Below the pieces are notes generated by a model. That model worked only from the letters and a program-made list of their open reading frames with translations. It made no database searches and was not told where the DNA came from. From positions 1,302,001 through 1,366,000 of the forward strand of contig NZ_JACHJB010000002.1 of NCBI RefSeq assembly GCF_014207745.1: a stretch of DNA of 64,000 nt, given 5' to 3'. Made by a program: the position numbers and the translations under genes. The first letter of the stretch is position 1; every line of letters starts with the position of its first letter. This DNA comes from Nonomuraea muscovyensis. Its GTDB lineage: Bacteria; Actinomycetota; Actinomycetes; Streptosporangiales; Streptosporangiaceae. Of the stretch, positions 30,903 through 40,144 are shown piece by piece.

Positions 30903-31529
30903 ATGGCGAATCGGGACCGGCGAGGCCGGCTACGGGACGCGGCTATCGAGGTGCTGGCCGAGCAGGGTGGGCGCGGGCTGACGCACCGCGCGGTGGACGC
31001 TGCGGCGGGTGTGCCCCCCGGCACTTCCAAGAACTACTTCCCGACCAGGCAGTCCCTGCTGCAGGCGATCGCCGAGCGGTGCGTCGAGCTCTACCGCGAT
31101 CTGCCCAGACCGGTGATCACCGACCGGGCGACGCTCGTGGCCATGATGGGCGCGCTGCTGGCCGAGGCCGCGGGCCCTGGCCGGCAGCGGCTGCTCGCCT
31201 ACCTCGAACTCCATGCGGAGGCGGCCCGCGCTCCCTGGCTGGCCGCCATCTTGGACGGCATCGCGGCGGCCGACCTCACCGCCTTCGAGGAGGCGCAGCG
31301 GGCCGCCGGGCTACCGGTCACACCGGAGCGCGCCGCCGCCGTCACCCTGGCCATGCACGCCGCGATCCCGCACCTGCTCGTCGGCGGCCCCCACACCCTG
31401 GCGGCCGTGGGCCTGGACGATCCCGGCCGTTTCGCCCGCGACCTGTTGGATGCGGTCTACGGCCGTGCCGAGGAACGGAGTGAGGAGTACGCTCATGGTC
31501 ACCAACCGGTTCCGCGCGGCGGTGCCTGA
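30903..31529 (+). CDS. TetR-family regulator of the multicopper oxidase operon
   Basis: A 208-residue TetR protein (HTH region RGLTHRAVDAAAGVPPGTSKNYFPTRQSLLQAIAERC). ATG 30903 is used because it lies directly after the operators and starts with the usual RRGRLRDAAIEVLAEQG helix. It overlaps the next gene by 35 bp, so the three genes are one transcript. Confidence 0.92.
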   Translation: MANRDRRGRLRDAAIEVLAEQGGRGLTHRAVDAAAGVPPGTSKNYFPTRQSLLQAIAERCVELYRDLPRPVITDRATLVAMMGALLAEAAGPGRQRLLAYLELHAEAARAPWLAAILDGIAAADLTAFEEAQRAAGLPVTPERAAAVTLAMHAAIPHLLVGGPHTLAAVGLDDPGRFARDLLDAVYGRAEERSEEYAHGHQPVPRGGA

Positions 31530-31965
31530 GGCCCCGCATCGCACGATGCTCTCCGGGCGGGTCCTGCGGGCTGTCGTCAGCGCGCATACGGTGGCGGTCG
31601 TCGGTCAGCCAGTGTTCGCTGGTGTGTACCTGAGCGGTGACTACGACGGCTTGCGCTGGCATGCGGTCGGCGCCGACGTGGTGTCCGCTATCGGCTTGGT
31701 GCAGGTGATCGTGGCGATCGTGGTCTGGGTTCGGCTGCGTCGGGTCTGGCCGTTCTTTGCCACGTTGGCTGTGGTGGTGGCCGAGACGGTGCAGTACTTG
31801 GCCGGGCTTGACGGCGCGCTGTGGTTGCACCTCCCGTTGGGGGTGATGACCGTCGCCGGGCTCGTCGTGCTGTTCATCGCCGTGTGGCTCCGGCCCCTCC
31901 GGCGGCGACCGCCGATCCCGCAGACCGTGGAGGAGCCGAAGCAGCAGGAAGCCGGCCATGCGTGA
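31495..31965 (+). CDS. Four-helix membrane protein
   Basis: A 156-residue protein with four membrane helices (for example VLRAVVSAHTVAVVGQPVFAG, VSAIGLVQVIVAIVVWVRL, LPLGVMTVAGLVVLFIAVWL). No domain recognised. It sits between the TetR and the multicopper oxidase genes with overlaps on both sides, so it likely serves the same process. Confidence 0.75.
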   Translation: MVTNRFRAAVPEAPHRTMLSGRVLRAVVSAHTVAVVGQPVFAGVYLSGDYDGLRWHAVGADVVSAIGLVQVIVAIVVWVRLRRVWPFFATLAVVVAETVQYLAGLDGALWLHLPLGVMTVAGLVVLFIAVWLRPLRRRPPIPQTVEEPKQQEAGHA

Positions 31966-33583
31966 GCACGATGACGACCGATCCGGTCGTGCCCATGCCA
32001 TGGCCAGGCGGCGGGTGCTGGGCATCGGCGGTGCGCTCGGGCTGATGGCGGTCACCGGGCTGTCGACCTCGGCGGCGCTGGCCCGCCGGCCGCCGTTCAC
32101 CGGTGCCGAGTTGCGCAGCGCCGTGCCGCTGCCGCCCGCGTTCCAGGTGTCGTTGCCACTTCCCTCCGTGCTGGCGCCGGTCAGCACCTCGGGCGGTGCC
32201 GACCGTTATGAGATCACCCAGCGCGAGGCGACCGCGGAGATCCTGCCTGGTGTCAGGACGCCGTTGTGGACGTATGAGGGCGCCTTCCCGGGGCCGACGA
32301 TCGAGTCGCGCCGCGGCCGGCCGATCACCGTGACGCATCGCAACGAGTTGCCCGTACCGACCGTCGTACACCTGCACGGCGGCCGGACCCCGGCGCCTTC
32401 CGACGGGTACCCGACCGACCTCGTCCTGCCTGAGGGCTGGCCGGACGCCCACGTCACACACACCGGCCCTGGCGGGCCGGGGCATGGCATGCACGATCCG
32501 CAGGCTGTGCTGACCAGGCTGACGCGGGACTACACGTTCCCGCTGGACCAGCGGCCGGCGCTGCTGTGGTATCACGACCACCGGATGGACTTCACCGCCC
32601 CCGCGATCTGGCGGGGTCTGGCCGGGCTGCACATCGTGCGCGACGACGCCGAGGACTCGCTCGGCCTGCCCGCGGGGCGGCGCGAGCTGCCGCTTATGAT
32701 CGCCGACCGTGCGTTCGCCGCCGACGGCAGCCTCGACTATCCCGCCCTCGACCCTGCACTGCGCCGGCGGCCGGGCGTTCGCGAGGCGTATCTGGCCGGA
32801 GTCCTCGGTGACGTGATCCTGGTCAACGGCGCCCCGTGGCCGGTGCACGAGGTCGACGCGGCCCGCTACCGGCTGCGCATCCTGAACGCCTCCAACGCCC
32901 GCCACTATGAGCTCGAAGCGGTCAGCGACGACGGACGCCTGCTCGATCTCGTCCAGATCGGCGCCGACCAGGGGCTGCTCACGGCGCCGGTCACCCACCG
33001 GCTCCTGCCGATCGCACCCGCCGAACGTTACGACGTGATCATCGACTTCAAGGGTGTCCCGGTCGGCAGCCGCGTCAGACTCCTCAACCGGCTCGGCTCC
33101 GGCCGAACCCGCGAGGTGATGGCCTTCCGCATCGCGCGCAGGGCCTCCGACGACAGTCGCATCCCGCGCACGCTGTCCACCGATCTGCCGATATGGCGAC
33201 GGTCGGACGCCGTCAGGGTGCGCGACTTCTCCTTCCGCGCCGGACAGATGCACGGCGGCCACGGCTGGCTGATCGGCGGCGAACCGTTCGACCCCGCCCG
33301 CACCGACGTCACCACCCACCTCGGCGACGTCGAAATATGGCGACTGGTCGCCGACGTCCACCATCCCATCCACCTGCACCTGGTCGGCTTCCGGGTGCTC
33401 TCGCGCAGCGGCAGGCCGCCACTGCCCCACGACGCCGGCCTCAAGGACACCGTCTCCTTGCGACCGGCTGAATCGGTGGAGATCATCACCCGTTTCGACG
33501 GCTACCGCGGCCGCTATCTCTTCCACTGCCACAACGCCGAACATGAAGACATGGGAATGATGGCCAACATCGAAATCATCTGA
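31958..33583 (+). CDS. Tat-exported multicopper oxidase (CotA/bilirubin oxidase type)
   Basis: A 541-residue multicopper oxidase with a Tat signal (ARRRVLGIGGALGLMAVTG). All four copper-site motifs are present: HLHGG, WYHDHRMD, HPIHLHLVGF and HCHNAEHEDMGMM, the Met giving a type 1 copper axial ligand. Three cupredoxin domains; length and motifs match CotA laccase and bilirubin oxidases. Likely substrates are phenols, bilirubin-like compounds or metal ions. A second internal start at ATG 31997 is possible. Confidence 0.95.
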   Translation: MREHDDDRSGRAHAMARRRVLGIGGALGLMAVTGLSTSAALARRPPFTGAELRSAVPLPPAFQVSLPLPSVLAPVSTSGGADRYEITQREATAEILPGVRTPLWTYEGAFPGPTIESRRGRPITVTHRNELPVPTVVHLHGGRTPAPSDGYPTDLVLPEGWPDAHVTHTGPGGPGHGMHDPQAVLTRLTRDYTFPLDQRPALLWYHDHRMDFTAPAIWRGLAGLHIVRDDAEDSLGLPAGRRELPLMIADRAFAADGSLDYPALDPALRRRPGVREAYLAGVLGDVILVNGAPWPVHEVDAARYRLRILNASNARHYELEAVSDDGRLLDLVQIGADQGLLTAPVTHRLLPIAPAERYDVIIDFKGVPVGSRVRLLNRLGSGRTREVMAFRIARRASDDSRIPRTLSTDLPIWRRSDAVRVRDFSFRAGQMHGGHGWLIGGEPFDPARTDVTTHLGDVEIWRLVADVHHPIHLHLVGFRVLSRSGRPPLPHDAGLKDTVSLRPAESVEIITRFDGYRGRYLFHCHNAEHEDMGMMANIEII

Positions 33584-34057
33584 CACCTGCGCTTCACGTC
33601 CGGCATTGTCATCATCGGAGCAGATTTCGCCGGAGCGAAACAGGCGGACAGCGCCGGCCCAAGGTCGTGATCGGCCTTCGACGACGGGCGCGCGTCCTCG
33701 CGCCCAAGGTTGGCCCCTGGTCCTGGCGGGGTCACATCACCGTCACGTCCGCAGGAACCGGGAGCAGCGGCCGCCAGCCACCGCCGTCCAGCTTGGCCAG
33801 CTCCGCCTCCACGTCGACGGTGATCACCCGAAGAAGTTGACGTTCTCGCTGTGTGCTGGGGAGATGTGGGCCAGCAGCTCGCCGGCAACGTAAGCCCGGA
33901 GGCGTTGCCGCTCTCCGGGAGAGCCGGCGCCTTCGCGTCACGCCGGATCAGCACGCGGACAACTGTAAGTTGGCCGGCCGGCAGACCTGGGCTTTGCTGC
34001 GCGCATGGGCCATGAGACCTGCCAACGGCCACGGTCAGGTGAGAGCATTGGCGCGGC
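33584..34057. other. Gap with decayed coding fragments
   Basis: About 470 bp without an intact gene. On the minus strand the fragments VAGELLAHISPAHSENVNFFG and, in another frame, VITVDVEAELAKLDGGGWRPLL look protein-like, the first being faintly like the end of a Tn3-type transposase. Stops and frame changes show any gene here is dead. Confidence 0.35.
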
Positions 34058-35224
34058 TCATCGGTAGGCGAGGCGGCGCAGCAGGATCTCCGCAGGCCCC
34101 CGGTAGCCGGCTCGGCGCATGAGCTCGGCGAGAGCGACGGATACCACCCAGGTGGCCGCGGCCACCCCCGTGGCGCCGGCCAACCCGAGGTCGTCCTGCA
34201 ACGCAAGCCCGTACGGGTAGAAGACCAGGACGAACACCACGGACTGAAAGAGATAGAGGCTCATCGAGCGCTGGCCGAGCGCCTGGACGACGGTGGCGAA
34301 ACGGTTCGGCCCCCGGCCGGCCGGGATCGCGATCAGCCCGATGACGGCGGCCATGCCGATCCCGCCCGCGTATCCGGTGAGCGGCTGTGCGAGCGCCGCG
34401 AACCACAGAGCGCCCGCCGACGCCTCGGCCCACACCCCCAGCTGCACCAGGCCGGCGGGGAGTGCGCCAAGGACGGACAGCGAAAGAGTGACGATCGCGG
34501 CGTTGCGCAAGTATCCGCGGTGGCGGACCGGCTCGTCCAGCAGCCGCCGCCGCGCCGCCCACACGCCGACGAGCACACCGGGAATAACCATGAGGACTCC
34601 GGTGATCAGGGCGAAGGGCCAGACCTGGAGGCGCTCGGCGAGCAACGCCCAGGGACCGTCGGCCCCGGCGGCGATGCTTCCCGCACCGTAGGGCGAGCTG
34701 TCGTGCGCCATCGGATACCACGTGGCGAAGCCGGCCAGGGCCGTCGCCGGGACCAGGCCGATTCCCGCCGTCCACAGCAAAGTCGCGTCCTTGGCGCGCA
34801 GCAGGCCGACGAGCAGGACGGCGCTGAGCCCGTACGCGGCCAGGATGTCGATGGGGGCGAGCACCGCCATGTGGACGAAACCGATCGCGACGAGCCACCA
34901 TCCTCGGCGGCGTAGCAACGTGCGAGTCCTCACCCAGTCGCCGCCGCGTTCCATCCGCCGGTTCAGCAGCTGAACCAGTGAGTAGCCGAACAGGAACGCG
35001 AACATCGGGCGCGCGTGGTTGTTGACGAAGAAGTTGTGGAACACGTTGATCACGTCGTTGGCCACGGGATCTCCGCGGTCAAGGGTGAGCACGAACAGCG
35101 GCGCGTGCGCGAAGGCTATGGCCAGCAGCATGAAGCCGCGGGCCAGATCAGGGGCCGGGACCCGGCCGGGGGTGTCGAGCATGCCATCACGGGCGGTGGA
35201 TGCCGGGATTGAGTGGTTCACCAC
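34058..35224 (-). CDS. DUF418 family membrane protein
   Basis: A 388-residue protein with about ten membrane helices. N-terminal ARGFMLLAIAFAHAP and HARPMFAFLFGYSLVQL are typical of DUF418, and the C-terminal third carries QRSMSLYLFQSVVFVLVFYPYGL. The family is uncharacterised; transport or acyl transfer has been proposed. Monocistronic. A second DUF418 protein is at 54115-55278. Confidence 0.88.
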   Translation of the reverse strand: MVNHSIPASTARDGMLDTPGRVPAPDLARGFMLLAIAFAHAPLFVLTLDRGDPVANDVINVFHNFFVNNHARPMFAFLFGYSLVQLLNRRMERGGDWVRTRTLLRRRGWWLVAIGFVHMAVLAPIDILAAYGLSAVLLVGLLRAKDATLLWTAGIGLVPATALAGFATWYPMAHDSSPYGAGSIAAGADGPWALLAERLQVWPFALITGVLMVIPGVLVGVWAARRRLLDEPVRHRGYLRNAAIVTLSLSVLGALPAGLVQLGVWAEASAGALWFAALAQPLTGYAGGIGMAAVIGLIAIPAGRGPNRFATVVQALGQRSMSLYLFQSVVFVLVFYPYGLALQDDLGLAGATGVAAATWVVSVALAELMRRAGYRGPAEILLRRLAYR

Positions 35225-35552
35225 GTGATCAACTGTAGGGAGTCAGGGCGTCGGTCCCGAATGCGGCTGGGCGCCTCTTCGCCCAGGCGCGGAGGACCGC
35301 GGCGGCGGCCAGGAGCAACAACCGAACGGCCAGCGGCGTTAGTGAGCCGTCGCGGGCGGAGTTACCGCCACTCAGCGTTCTCGATATGGGTGGCCGTTCT
35401 TCTCGACCTCGGCGGCGATGCGCTCGATGGCATCGGCGGGGATCCGGGAGGCGATCTTACGGAGCTGCGCCTGTTCAGAGTCTGGTCGAGGCAGCCGAAC
35501 ATGTGCTGGTGGACAGTGACACTGTGACCCGCAACACGGACCAGCCGCCCCC
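35225..35552. other. Gap without a supported gene
   Basis: About 330 bp between divergent genes. A minus-strand piece (LRKIASRIPADAIERIAAEVEKNGHPYRE, 35372-35470) looks protein-like but has no credible start or domain. Probably a gene remnant plus the promoter of the ABC operon. Confidence 0.4.
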
Positions 35553-35582
35553 TCCGGCATCAACCGATCGGTTGATGCCGGA
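35553..35582. promoter_or_regulatory. Perfect 30-bp palindrome before the ABC transporter/two-component operon
   Basis: A perfect inverted repeat, 15 bp each side with no loop, core CAACCGATCGGTTG. It ends 63 bp before the first ATG. Such a long perfect palindrome is most likely the binding site of a dimeric repressor (TetR-like sites often have ACCGATCGGT-type cores); no regulator gene of that kind is adjacent. Confidence 0.75.
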
Positions 35583-35645
35583 ATCCACCATCCCGCTCTC
35601 CGGCCGGAGGATCCGCCACCCCCGCCCCCACGCGATTCTCAAGGC

Positions 35646-36413
35646 ATGCCAACACACCGGGAGCCCGCCCTCCGCACCACCGGCCTCCGCAAAGCCTTCG
35701 GCGACCACCTGGCCGTCGACGACATCCACCTCACCGTCCCCGCCGGATCCTTCTACGGCCTGGTCGGCCCCAACGGGGCCGGCAAGACCACCACCCTGGC
35801 CATGGCCGTCGGCCTGCTCCGCCCCGACGCCGGCAGCGCCGAGATCTTCGGCGTCGACGTCTGGCGTGACACCGTCCAGGCCAAGGGACTGATCGGCGTA
35901 CTACCCGACGGCAACGCCATGCCGGAACGGCTCACCGGCCGAGAGGTCCTCACCCACCTCGGCCTGCTGCGCGGTCTGCAGCCCGCCGTCGTCGCCGAGC
36001 GCACCGACGAACTCCTCCAGATCCTCGAACTCGACTCCGCCGAGCGGACCCTGGTCATCGAATACTCCACCGGCATGCGCAAGAAGATCGGTCTGGCCGT
36101 CGCCCTCCTGCACGCACCCCGCCTGCTCGTCCTGGACGAGCCCTTCGAGGCCGTCGACCCCGTCTCCGCAGCCACGATCAGGACCATTCTGCGCAGGTTC
36201 GCAGGCAACGGCGGCTCCGTGATCATCTCCAGCCATGTCATGGCCCTCGTCGAGCAGCTCTGCGACCACGTGGGCGTCATCTCCGGCGGCCGCGTCGTAG
36301 CCGCCGGGCGGCTGGCCGACGTACGCGGCGCCGGAACCCTGGAGGACGCCTTCGTCGACCTCGTCGGCGCCCGTGCCGGCGGAACGGAGGGGCTGGCATG
36401 GCTCACCTCCTGA
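35646..36413 (+). CDS. ABC exporter ATP-binding protein
   Basis: A 255-residue ABC ATPase. Walker A GPNGAGKTT, Q-loop region GVLPDGNAMPERL, signature YSTGMRKKI (variant of LSGGQ), Walker B LLVLDEPFEAVDP, and His in ISSHVMA. It overlaps the permease gene by 16 bp. Efflux of an antimicrobial or lipid is usual for this arrangement with an adjacent two-component system. Confidence 0.94.
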   Translation: MPTHREPALRTTGLRKAFGDHLAVDDIHLTVPAGSFYGLVGPNGAGKTTTLAMAVGLLRPDAGSAEIFGVDVWRDTVQAKGLIGVLPDGNAMPERLTGREVLTHLGLLRGLQPAVVAERTDELLQILELDSAERTLVIEYSTGMRKKIGLAVALLHAPRLLVLDEPFEAVDPVSAATIRTILRRFAGNGGSVIISSHVMALVEQLCDHVGVISGGRVVAAGRLADVRGAGTLEDAFVDLVGARAGGTEGLAWLTS

Positions 36414-38218
36414 CCCCCGGCCCGGCCGCCCTGGCACAGCACATGATCCGCATGCGGCTGGCACTCATGCGCAACTCCCTGCGCGGCGACAACGCCTCCA
36501 ACCTCTACACCGGCGTATCGCTCGGGCTGATCCTGGCCCTCGCAACGATCGCCGTCGCCGTCCTGTGGCCCGCCTACCTGCCCCTCACCCTGGCCGTGTG
36601 GCTCTCCGGCTGGATCTTCGGCCCCATCTTCATCGGGGGCGGCAGCGAGGCCCTGCGCCCCGAATACTTCTCCATGCTCCCGGCCACGCCAGGCCGGATC
36701 GCGGCGGCACTGCTCGCCGGAGCCTTCGCGGGCCCCGCACCCGCGGTCAATCTCATCGCCCTGCTGTCCCTGCCCGTGTACGGCTGGCGCTTCGGCCCGG
36801 CCGGAGTGCTCATCGGCCTGGCAGCAGCCGTCACCACGCTCATCACCATGGTGATGATCTCCCGCGTCATCGTGGCGCTCATCGGCCTGTTCGTCAGATC
36901 CCGCGCCACCGCGGCCGCCGTCGGCATCGTAACCGGCACCGCCATCGCCCTGTGCAGCAACGGCTGGGCACCCGTCGCAGCTCTGGGCGGCACCGACACC
37001 ACCGCCTGGTCCCAGGTCCTGGTCCGCGTCCTGCCGTCCGGATGGGGCGTGGCCGCCGTCGAAGCCCCCTGGCCCCTCGCCCTCGCCATCCTCGTCGCCA
37101 ACGCCGGAGTGATCGCCCTCCTCCTGGCCGCCTGGGCCGGCCTGTTGTCGCGGCGCGTCGTCTCGGCCGCACGCGGTGGTGTGCCGCCCCGCCGCGGCAC
37201 GCCCCGCCCCTTCCCCACCACCAGCGGCGCCCGCATCGTCGCCGCCAAGGAACTGCGCGCCTGGTGGCGCGACCTCGTCCGCATCCAGTTCCTCGCCACC
37301 GCCTTCTCCTACGCCATCGTCACCCCCCTCCTGCTCGTCACCATCGATGCCTGGATCATGGTCCCCTTCACGGGACTCATCGCGATCGTGATGGCCGCCG
37401 CGACCTCGGCCAACCTCTACGGCGCCGACGGGACGGCCCTCTGGCTCACCCTCATGACCCCCGGTGCGGAACGCGCCGACGTCCGCGGACGTCAGTTGGC
37501 CTGGCTCCTCACCGTCGGCCCGGCCGCAGTGGTCCTCTCCCTGGCCGGCACCGTCGTCAGCGGCCAGACCTGGGCCTGGCCGTGGGTACTCGGCCTGCTC
37601 CCCGCCCTCCTCGGCGGCGGCGCCGGGGTCATCGTCCTGCTCGGCGTCATCTCGCTGGTCCCCGGCACCGACCCGCACAAGCGCGGCGGCAACCCGCTCA
37701 GCACCGGCGCCGACGAAACCGCTGAAACCGGCCTCGCCTGGCTCGTGCTCGTCGCGGTCCCCGCAACCGCTCTTCCCGCGGCGGGCGTCATCCTCCTTCA
37801 CCCGTTGGCCGGCATCGCCGTTGGTCTGCTGACCGGCGCCCTCAGCATCTGGGGATTCGGCAAGATCGCCTACCGCAGGCTCGAGAGCCACGGGATCGAT
37901 CTGCTCAACCTCATGAAGCACGGCCCGGCACCCGAGGCCGACAAGCCCACCACCGCGGACCTCCCCATCCAGCACCGCATCGGCGTCACGATCTGCTACC
38001 TCATCGCCTGGCTTCCTCTGTTCCCCCAGGGGCTCGCGCCCATGGCCATGAAGATCTTCGGCGTCGAGGGCCCCGTATGGTTCCTCGCCCTTCATCTCCC
38101 GCCGATCTGGCAATGGCCCACCATCACCTTCATGATCGCCCTAGGGCTGCTCATGTACGGCTACGCCATCCTGATCCCCATGCGCCTAAGCTCATCGTCA
38201 TCGGCCACTACCAGCTGA
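36398..38218 (+). CDS. ABC exporter permease
   Basis: A 606-residue protein with about twelve membrane helices, lacking other domains. N-terminal RMRLALMRNSLRGD and the middle cytoplasmic loop RIVAAKELRAWWRDLVRIQF (start of a second half) suggest two fused transmembrane halves, as in ABC-2-like bacterial exporters of actinomycetes. Partner of the ATPase just upstream. Confidence 0.85.
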   Translation: MAHLLTPGPAALAQHMIRMRLALMRNSLRGDNASNLYTGVSLGLILALATIAVAVLWPAYLPLTLAVWLSGWIFGPIFIGGGSEALRPEYFSMLPATPGRIAAALLAGAFAGPAPAVNLIALLSLPVYGWRFGPAGVLIGLAAAVTTLITMVMISRVIVALIGLFVRSRATAAAVGIVTGTAIALCSNGWAPVAALGGTDTTAWSQVLVRVLPSGWGVAAVEAPWPLALAILVANAGVIALLLAAWAGLLSRRVVSAARGGVPPRRGTPRPFPTTSGARIVAAKELRAWWRDLVRIQFLATAFSYAIVTPLLLVTIDAWIMVPFTGLIAIVMAAATSANLYGADGTALWLTLMTPGAERADVRGRQLAWLLTVGPAAVVLSLAGTVVSGQTWAWPWVLGLLPALLGGGAGVIVLLGVISLVPGTDPHKRGGNPLSTGADETAETGLAWLVLVAVPATALPAAGVILLHPLAGIAVGLLTGALSIWGFGKIAYRRLESHGIDLLNLMKHGPAPEADKPTTADLPIQHRIGVTICYLIAWLPLFPQGLAPMAMKIFGVEGPVWFLALHLPPIWQWPTITFMIALGLLMYGYAILIPMRLSSSSSATTS

Positions 38219-38254
38219 AACCCGTCCGTACCCGAGAGGAGAGGCACGCCCCGG

Positions 38255-39463
38255 ATGAACGACCCCTTCCCGCTCTCCACTTGGGAACGACGCTTCGAGA
38301 ACGTCGTCGAGATCGTCCCCTACGTCACCCTCGCCGTTTCCCTCGTCATCAGCCTGGCCTCACCCGACCAGCCCGCAGGCGGGATCCCCCGTATCCTCGG
38401 GCTCACCGCTCTGGCCCTCGCCTGGATTGTCGGCACACGCACCCTCCTCCCCGCCGCCGTGCGCCTGCGGAGAGTCGCCGTCACCATTCACTTCGTCGGC
38501 GTCCTGGCCACCGCCGCGCTGCTGGCCTTGCACGACCCCATATTCGTCATCTACTGCATCTCCGGCTTCTTCCTCGCCACCAACTTCGCTCCCTCCAAGT
38601 GGACCTTTGCCGCCGTCGCCGCCACCTCCTTCGTCCTCTACGGATCGACGCTCGACTGGGGCCAGGCCACCATCCAGCTCATCGCCTTCTACCTGGCGAT
38701 CATCGCCGTGCAGACCATCGCCATCGGCGGTGGCTCCATCGCAGGCATCAAGATCGAGGAGCGGCAGCGCAAATACCGGAAAGCAGTCAGCGACCTTCAG
38801 ACCGCCCTGGAGGAGAACGCCGGCCTCCACGCCCAGCTCCTCACCCAGGCCCACCAGGCCGGCATCCTCGACGAACGCCAGCGCATGGCACGCGAGATCC
38901 ATGACACTCTCGCCCAGGGCCTCACCGGCATCATCACCCAGCTACGCGCCGCGCAACGTGTCAAGGATTCCGGCACCCACCTCGAACTCGCGCTCAACCT
39001 CGCCCAGGACAGCCTCACCGAAGCCCGCCGCTCCGTCTCGGCCCTCCAGCCCCACCAGCTCGAGGACGCCCACCTCCCCGAAGCCATGACCACCCTGGCC
39101 CGCGGCTGGTCCCAGAGCACCGGTGTCGACCTCCACGTCGAAGTGACCGGCGACCGCGTCCCCCTCAGCCCCGCCATCGAGGTCACCCTCTTCCGCGTCG
39201 CCCAGGAAGCCCTCACCAACGTCGCCAAACACGCGGGCGCCACCCGCGCCGGCCTCACCCTCTCCTACACCGGCCCCGTCGTCCTCCTCGACGTGCGCGA
39301 CAACGGCACCGGCATCCACCACCCCAACGGCGAAGGATTCGGACTCAGCAGCATGAGACAACGCGTACGCGGCGTCGGCGGCTCCCTCGAAATCGAGAGC
39401 ACGCCCGGCGAGGGCACCGCCGTCAGCGCCACCGTCCCCGCGCTCCAAGGAGACCAGCGATGA
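38255..39463 (+). CDS. Sensor histidine kinase (NarL/DesK type)
   Basis: A 402-residue kinase. N-terminal half has five to six membrane helices, then HisKA_3 with the phospho-His in MAREIHDTLAQGLTGIITQL, and a HATPase domain (FRVAQEALTNVAKHA, DNGTGI, GFGLSSMRQRVRGVGGSL). It has no large outer domain, so it may sense the membrane or the transporter. Stop overlaps the regulator gene (ATGA). Confidence 0.95.
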   Translation: MNDPFPLSTWERRFENVVEIVPYVTLAVSLVISLASPDQPAGGIPRILGLTALALAWIVGTRTLLPAAVRLRRVAVTIHFVGVLATAALLALHDPIFVIYCISGFFLATNFAPSKWTFAAVAATSFVLYGSTLDWGQATIQLIAFYLAIIAVQTIAIGGGSIAGIKIEERQRKYRKAVSDLQTALEENAGLHAQLLTQAHQAGILDERQRMAREIHDTLAQGLTGIITQLRAAQRVKDSGTHLELALNLAQDSLTEARRSVSALQPHQLEDAHLPEAMTTLARGWSQSTGVDLHVEVTGDRVPLSPAIEVTLFRVAQEALTNVAKHAGATRAGLTLSYTGPVVLLDVRDNGTGIHHPNGEGFGLSSMRQRVRGVGGSLEIESTPGEGTAVSATVPALQGDQR

Positions 39464-40092
39464 TCCGCCTCCTCATCGTGGACGACCACCCCATCGTCCG
39501 CGATGGCCTGCGCGCCGCCTTCGAAGCCGAACCCGACATCGAGGTCGCCGGCGAAGCCGCCAACGGCCGCGAAGGCATCGAACGCGCCGCCGCCCTTGAC
39601 GTCGACGTCGTCCTCATGGACCTGCGCATGCCCGAAATGGACGGCGTCAGCGCCATCACCGCCCTGCGCCACTCCCACCCCCGCATCAAGACCCTCGTCC
39701 TGACCACCTTCGACGGCGACTCCGACGTCCTGCCCGCCATCGAAGCCGGCGCCACCGGCTACCTCCTCAAAGACGCCCCCACCGACGAACTCCTGCGCGC
39801 CGTCCGCGCCGCCGCCGCGGGCGAGCCGGTTCTGTCCCCTTCCGTTGCCGGCCGTCTGATGGGCCAGGTCCGCCGACCGGTGAAGGCTGCCCTTACCGAC
39901 CGCGAACTCCAAGTTCTCGCCCTGGTTGCCGACGGCGCCTCCAATCGCCAGGCGGCGGTCAAACTCTTCATCAGCGAGGCCAGCATCAAGACCCACCTGC
40001 TGCACATCTACGACAAACTCGGCGTCCGCGACCGCGCCGCCGCCGTCGGCGAGGGTTATCGACGAGGTTTGCTCGGTTCCAGGACGAGCTGA
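39460..40092 (+). CDS. LuxR/NarL-family response regulator
   Basis: A 210-residue regulator. Receiver: VDDHPIVRDGLR, phospho-Asp in VVLMDLRMPEMDG, Lys in YLLKDAP. LuxR-type HTH: LTDRELQVLALVADGASNRQAAVKLFISEASIKTHLLHIYDKLGVRDR. Cotranscribed with its kinase and the ABC exporter, which are its likely targets. Confidence 0.96.
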   Translation: MIRLLIVDDHPIVRDGLRAAFEAEPDIEVAGEAANGREGIERAAALDVDVVLMDLRMPEMDGVSAITALRHSHPRIKTLVLTTFDGDSDVLPAIEAGATGYLLKDAPTDELLRAVRAAAAGEPVLSPSVAGRLMGQVRRPVKAALTDRELQVLALVADGASNRQAAVKLFISEASIKTHLLHIYDKLGVRDRAAAVGEGYRRGLLGSRTS

Positions 40093-40144
40093 CCGCCGGC
40101 ATCGACGACCCGGCCGAGGTGGGAGGACGGGCGGCGCGGCGCGG

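Noticed and set aside
35753..38113. 786-codon minus-strand frame opposite the ABC permease
   Set aside because: Low-complexity Gly/Asp/Glu-rich antisense of a conserved membrane protein.
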